A stretch of 8,196 nt of DNA from positions 1 through 8,196 of the forward strand of contig JAGKXA010000194.1 of assembly GCA_021151615.1 (NCBI GenBank), in the 5' to 3' direction. The notes beneath the pieces are model-generated. The model did not search any database. It saw nothing but the letters and a program-made list of their open reading frames with translations, and had not been told where the DNA came from. A program made the position numbers and the translations under genes. This document shows positions 6,398 through 8,196 of the stretch, in pieces. Position 1 is the first letter of the stretch; the number at the start of each line of letters is the position of its first letter. This stretch comes from Cellvibrionaceae bacterium. Lineage in GTDB: Bacteria; Pseudomonadota; Gammaproteobacteria; Pseudomonadales; Cellvibrionaceae.

Positions 6398-7845
6398 TAA
6401 CAAAACACTCCCTGCACAAACCAACGCTGTTGCTGCAAGTCTTTAAAAATCCACAACCGCAATCCGTCGTGTCGCTGCGCCATAAAATAATCGCGTGCAC
6501 TGGGCGTGTCCCACCAGTGAGTATGAATGCGCTCGGGGCCGGCGAGTAGTTGCAATGCGCCGCGCCAGTGTAAGCCTGCCGGTGTTTGTTCAATGGGCTG
6601 TGGTATGGCCAATAACCATTTGGGGCGCAATGCCTGCTGTTGTATTTCTGGCAATACTTGCCAGGCCGCTTTTTGATAGCTGATGACATGGTTGCTGAGT
6701 TCGGGTAAATGATCATCCCGGTAACTTATTTTATAAATAGCACTCTCGCCCAGGCGTGCTTTTAATTTGGCGGTCGTTAAGGTGAAATCCTGTGAGGTTT
6801 TGTAATTATGCGATTGTTGGGAAAAATCCAGTTGATAGGTTTGTGTTTGCAGTGGTGAGGTATATGGGCAGTGCAATTCCAATTGGTCTACCGCAAAACG
6901 AAACGCATATTGCTCCAGTTGGATCAAACTTAATTCCAACAGTAAATGCCCCTGTTGTTGCGGGGTATCGCAATAAACGCGGATTAATTCGCGCTCCTGG
7001 TAAATGCTGATGAGCTGCCATTCAATCAGTTGGCATTGCTGTTGGCGTCGCTGTAAATGATCGCTGAGTTTTTGCAGTAATAAGGCAAGTGCGGGTTGCA
7101 ACAAATCCAATTGTGCAACAGGAAACTCCATCTCTATCCGCTCAATAAAGGGCAGCTCCGGGTGAAACATGGGAAGGGGGGCAGAAAATAATCCTGGTTG
7201 CTGCATGTCCTGGCTGATGTCCAGCATATCGCCCAGGTATTGGCTGAATTCATGACCAAAGCGTTTGGTAAAACTGCGCATGCCACTGGTGTTGAGTTGC
7301 TGCATGATATCGCCCAGTGACACAAAACCGGTTTGCTGTAGCGCAATCACTATGCGGGGAAACTCTTCCAGGCAAGTGAGTGGTAATGGTTGTAATTGCG
7401 CGTGAAAAACCGCGCGTAATTGTTCGGACGAGCATTGTTTGAGTTGTTGATCCAATGGCTGGATAAAAGTATCTGGCTGTGTTGCATTGCCGCACAATAA
7501 CCAGGCCGCTTGTGCAGTATGCGCTACAGCATAGCAATGGTTGCGATAGTGATCACTCTGGCGCAGTTGCTGCCGGATGGCATCAATAAGTGCGACCAAT
7601 CCCCCAAATAAGGTTAGCGAGCGGGAGATCTCCAGTTGTATGCCATGGGCATGGGTAAATTCTGAAATGTATATTTGCACATGCGGTGTAAATTGGTATA
7701 GCAATTCACATAGCGACATTAATTTTTTTTCAATGGTTTTACTGTCGTGTGATTTTTCCGGTTGGCAATTGTCACTGTTTTTTGATAGTCGAATCGCCAG
7801 CCACAAGCGCAGTGCCGGTGGTGATAACACGCTGTTGCAGTCCAT
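6397..7845 (-). CDS. imuB: ImuB, inactive Y-family polymerase-like mutasome hub
   Basis: Protein of 482 aa. ImuB proteins are catalytically inactive Y-family relatives that bridge ImuA, DnaE2 and the beta clamp in SOS mutagenesis. Evidence: LWLAIRL (14-20) as in ImuB N-termini; GIQLEISRSLTLFGG (68-82), the ImuB version of the palm block, with no Y-family SxDE catalytic motif; a helix-hairpin-helix-like part (about 150-205); and a little-finger-like region (about 225-340). The C-terminus is diagnostic: RPKWLLAIPQPI (407-418), LLAGPERIHTHWWD (433-446), RDYFMAQR (451-458), LWIFKD and RWFVQGVF at the end. Between residues 20 and 41 there is only a short polar linker (KNSDNCQPEKSHDSKTIEKK), where relatives have roughly 60-75 residues. 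The start ATG 7845 overlaps the imuA stop (TAATG), and a G-rich stretch upstream is a weak ribosome site. The stop overlaps the dnaE2 start in the same way. Confidence 0.93.
   Translation of the reverse strand: MDCNSVLSPPALRLWLAIRLSKNSDNCQPEKSHDSKTIEKKLMSLCELLYQFTPHVQIYISEFTHAHGIQLEISRSLTLFGGLVALIDAIRQQLRQSDHYRNHCYAVAHTAQAAWLLCGNATQPDTFIQPLDQQLKQCSSEQLRAVFHAQLQPLPLTCLEEFPRIVIALQQTGFVSLGDIMQQLNTSGMRSFTKRFGHEFSQYLGDMLDISQDMQQPGLFSAPLPMFHPELPFIERIEMEFPVAQLDLLQPALALLLQKLSDHLQRRQQQCQLIEWQLISIYQERELIRVYCDTPQQQGHLLLELSLIQLEQYAFRFAVDQLELHCPYTSPLQTQTYQLDFSQQSHNYKTSQDFTLTTAKLKARLGESAIYKISYRDDHLPELSNHVISYQKAAWQVLPEIQQQALRPKWLLAIPQPIEQTPAGLHWRGALQLLAGPERIHTHWWDTPSARDYFMAQRHDGLRLWIFKDLQQQRWFVQGVFC
6408..6413 (-). 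promoter_or_regulatory. ribosome binding site deciding the dnaE2 start
   Basis: On the minus strand AGGGAG lies inside the end of imuB, 10 bases before ATG 6397. It supports the start that overlaps the imuB stop; the GTG at 6424 is upstream of this site and cannot use it. Confidence 0.5.
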
Positions 7846-8196
7846 TAACGGCCCCGCAATTGCGTGATTTTGTTAATGCTTTTTTCCGTTGTTGTATCCA
7901 AAGCTGCATGGGGTTGATAGCCCAGCCATTCGCGCGGTAATGGTAATGCGATAGGTTTATTCAGCAGTGATTGATCACCGCCTTTTTGTTTGGTAATGGT
8001 GACGGTCAGTGTGTCGACATCCATGCGCGTGTGCAAACGCAAATGCGCCGGTGATTGTTGTGCATAAACACGGGCAGGGCGCAGCAGCCAATAAATGCCA
8101 GAGCCTTCACTGCTGGCCAATACACATTTGCGCACCTCGGTGTAATTCAGGGCTTGTTGTGGTTGCCAGGCTAACAAATGGCTGCAGGCTTTAGCG
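7845..8196 (-). CDS. imuA: ImuA, C-terminal part (5' end beyond window)
   Basis: The last 116 codons of a gene that enters from the right edge; the first visible residues are AKACSHLLAWQPQQ. ImuA is a RecA/SulA-like accessory factor of the DnaE2 mutasome, usually a little over 200 aa. The ATPase-like core is outside the window. What is visible fits the family C-terminus: RKCVLASSEGSGIYWLLRPA, then QQSPAHLRLHTR and a beta-rich LTVTITKQKGGDQ, followed by a run of PIALPLP. The TAA at 7847-7845 shares its A with the imuB ATG. A LexA operator would be expected upstream of this gene and so cannot be seen here. The assignment rests on these patterns and on the conserved imuA-imuB-dnaE2 order. Confidence 0.85.
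   Translation of the reverse strand, partial: AKACSHLLAWQPQQALNYTEVRKCVLASSEGSGIYWLLRPARVYAQQSPAHLRLHTRMDVDTLTVTITKQKGGDQSLLNKPIALPLPREWLGYQPHAALDTTTEKSINKITQLRGR

Noticed and set aside
6397..6424. dnaE2 starting at GTG 6424
   Set aside because: It adds nine residues absent from the family, and ATG 6397 has a better ribosome site and the same TAATG overlap as imuA-imuB.

Overview
The window looks like a piece of a gammaproteobacterial chromosome, most likely from the Cellvibrio group. That placement is inferred from the RimJ, ImuB and DnaE2 sequences and not demonstrated. It has two halves that meet tail to tail at about 3217-3226.

Left half (1-3216, plus strand) is accessory DNA. It opens with the 3' end of an unrecognised gene (1-279), followed at once by a compact Ser/Thr protein kinase gene (297-1184). 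Both are AT-rich: two sampled 60-base lines have 22 and 23 G+C, against 34 in a sampled dnaE2 line. Next is a small unrecognised gene (1346-1567) with a hairpin just after its stop. A toxin-antitoxin module follows, with its own good sigma70-type promoter flanked by inverted repeats. The antitoxin joins a Phd/YefM-like N-terminal half to a UPF0175-like C-terminal half. The toxin is a PIN-fold protein of the DUF3368 type. The toxin stop overlaps a 44-codon reading frame whose first ~30 codons encode the N-terminus of a type I-E CRISPR integrase, Cas1. Nothing of cas1 follows, so this appears to be a scar of a lost CRISPR-Cas locus. The scar's stop codon overlaps the start of a rimJ-like acetyltransferase gene (TAATG).

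Right half (3227-8196, minus strand) is the SOS mutagenesis cassette imuA-imuB-dnaE2, read from right to left. The imuA 5' part lies beyond the window. Both internal junctions are TAATG overlaps, so the three genes are probably one translationally coupled operon. ImuA and ImuB are accessory partners that let the error-prone polymerase DnaE2 (ImuC) copy damaged DNA. ImuB here seems to lack a stretch of its N-terminal region that other family members have.

The points most worth a second look are the cas1 scar next to a TA module, the two-domain antitoxin, the shortened ImuB N-terminus, and the kinase coupled to an unknown partner gene.
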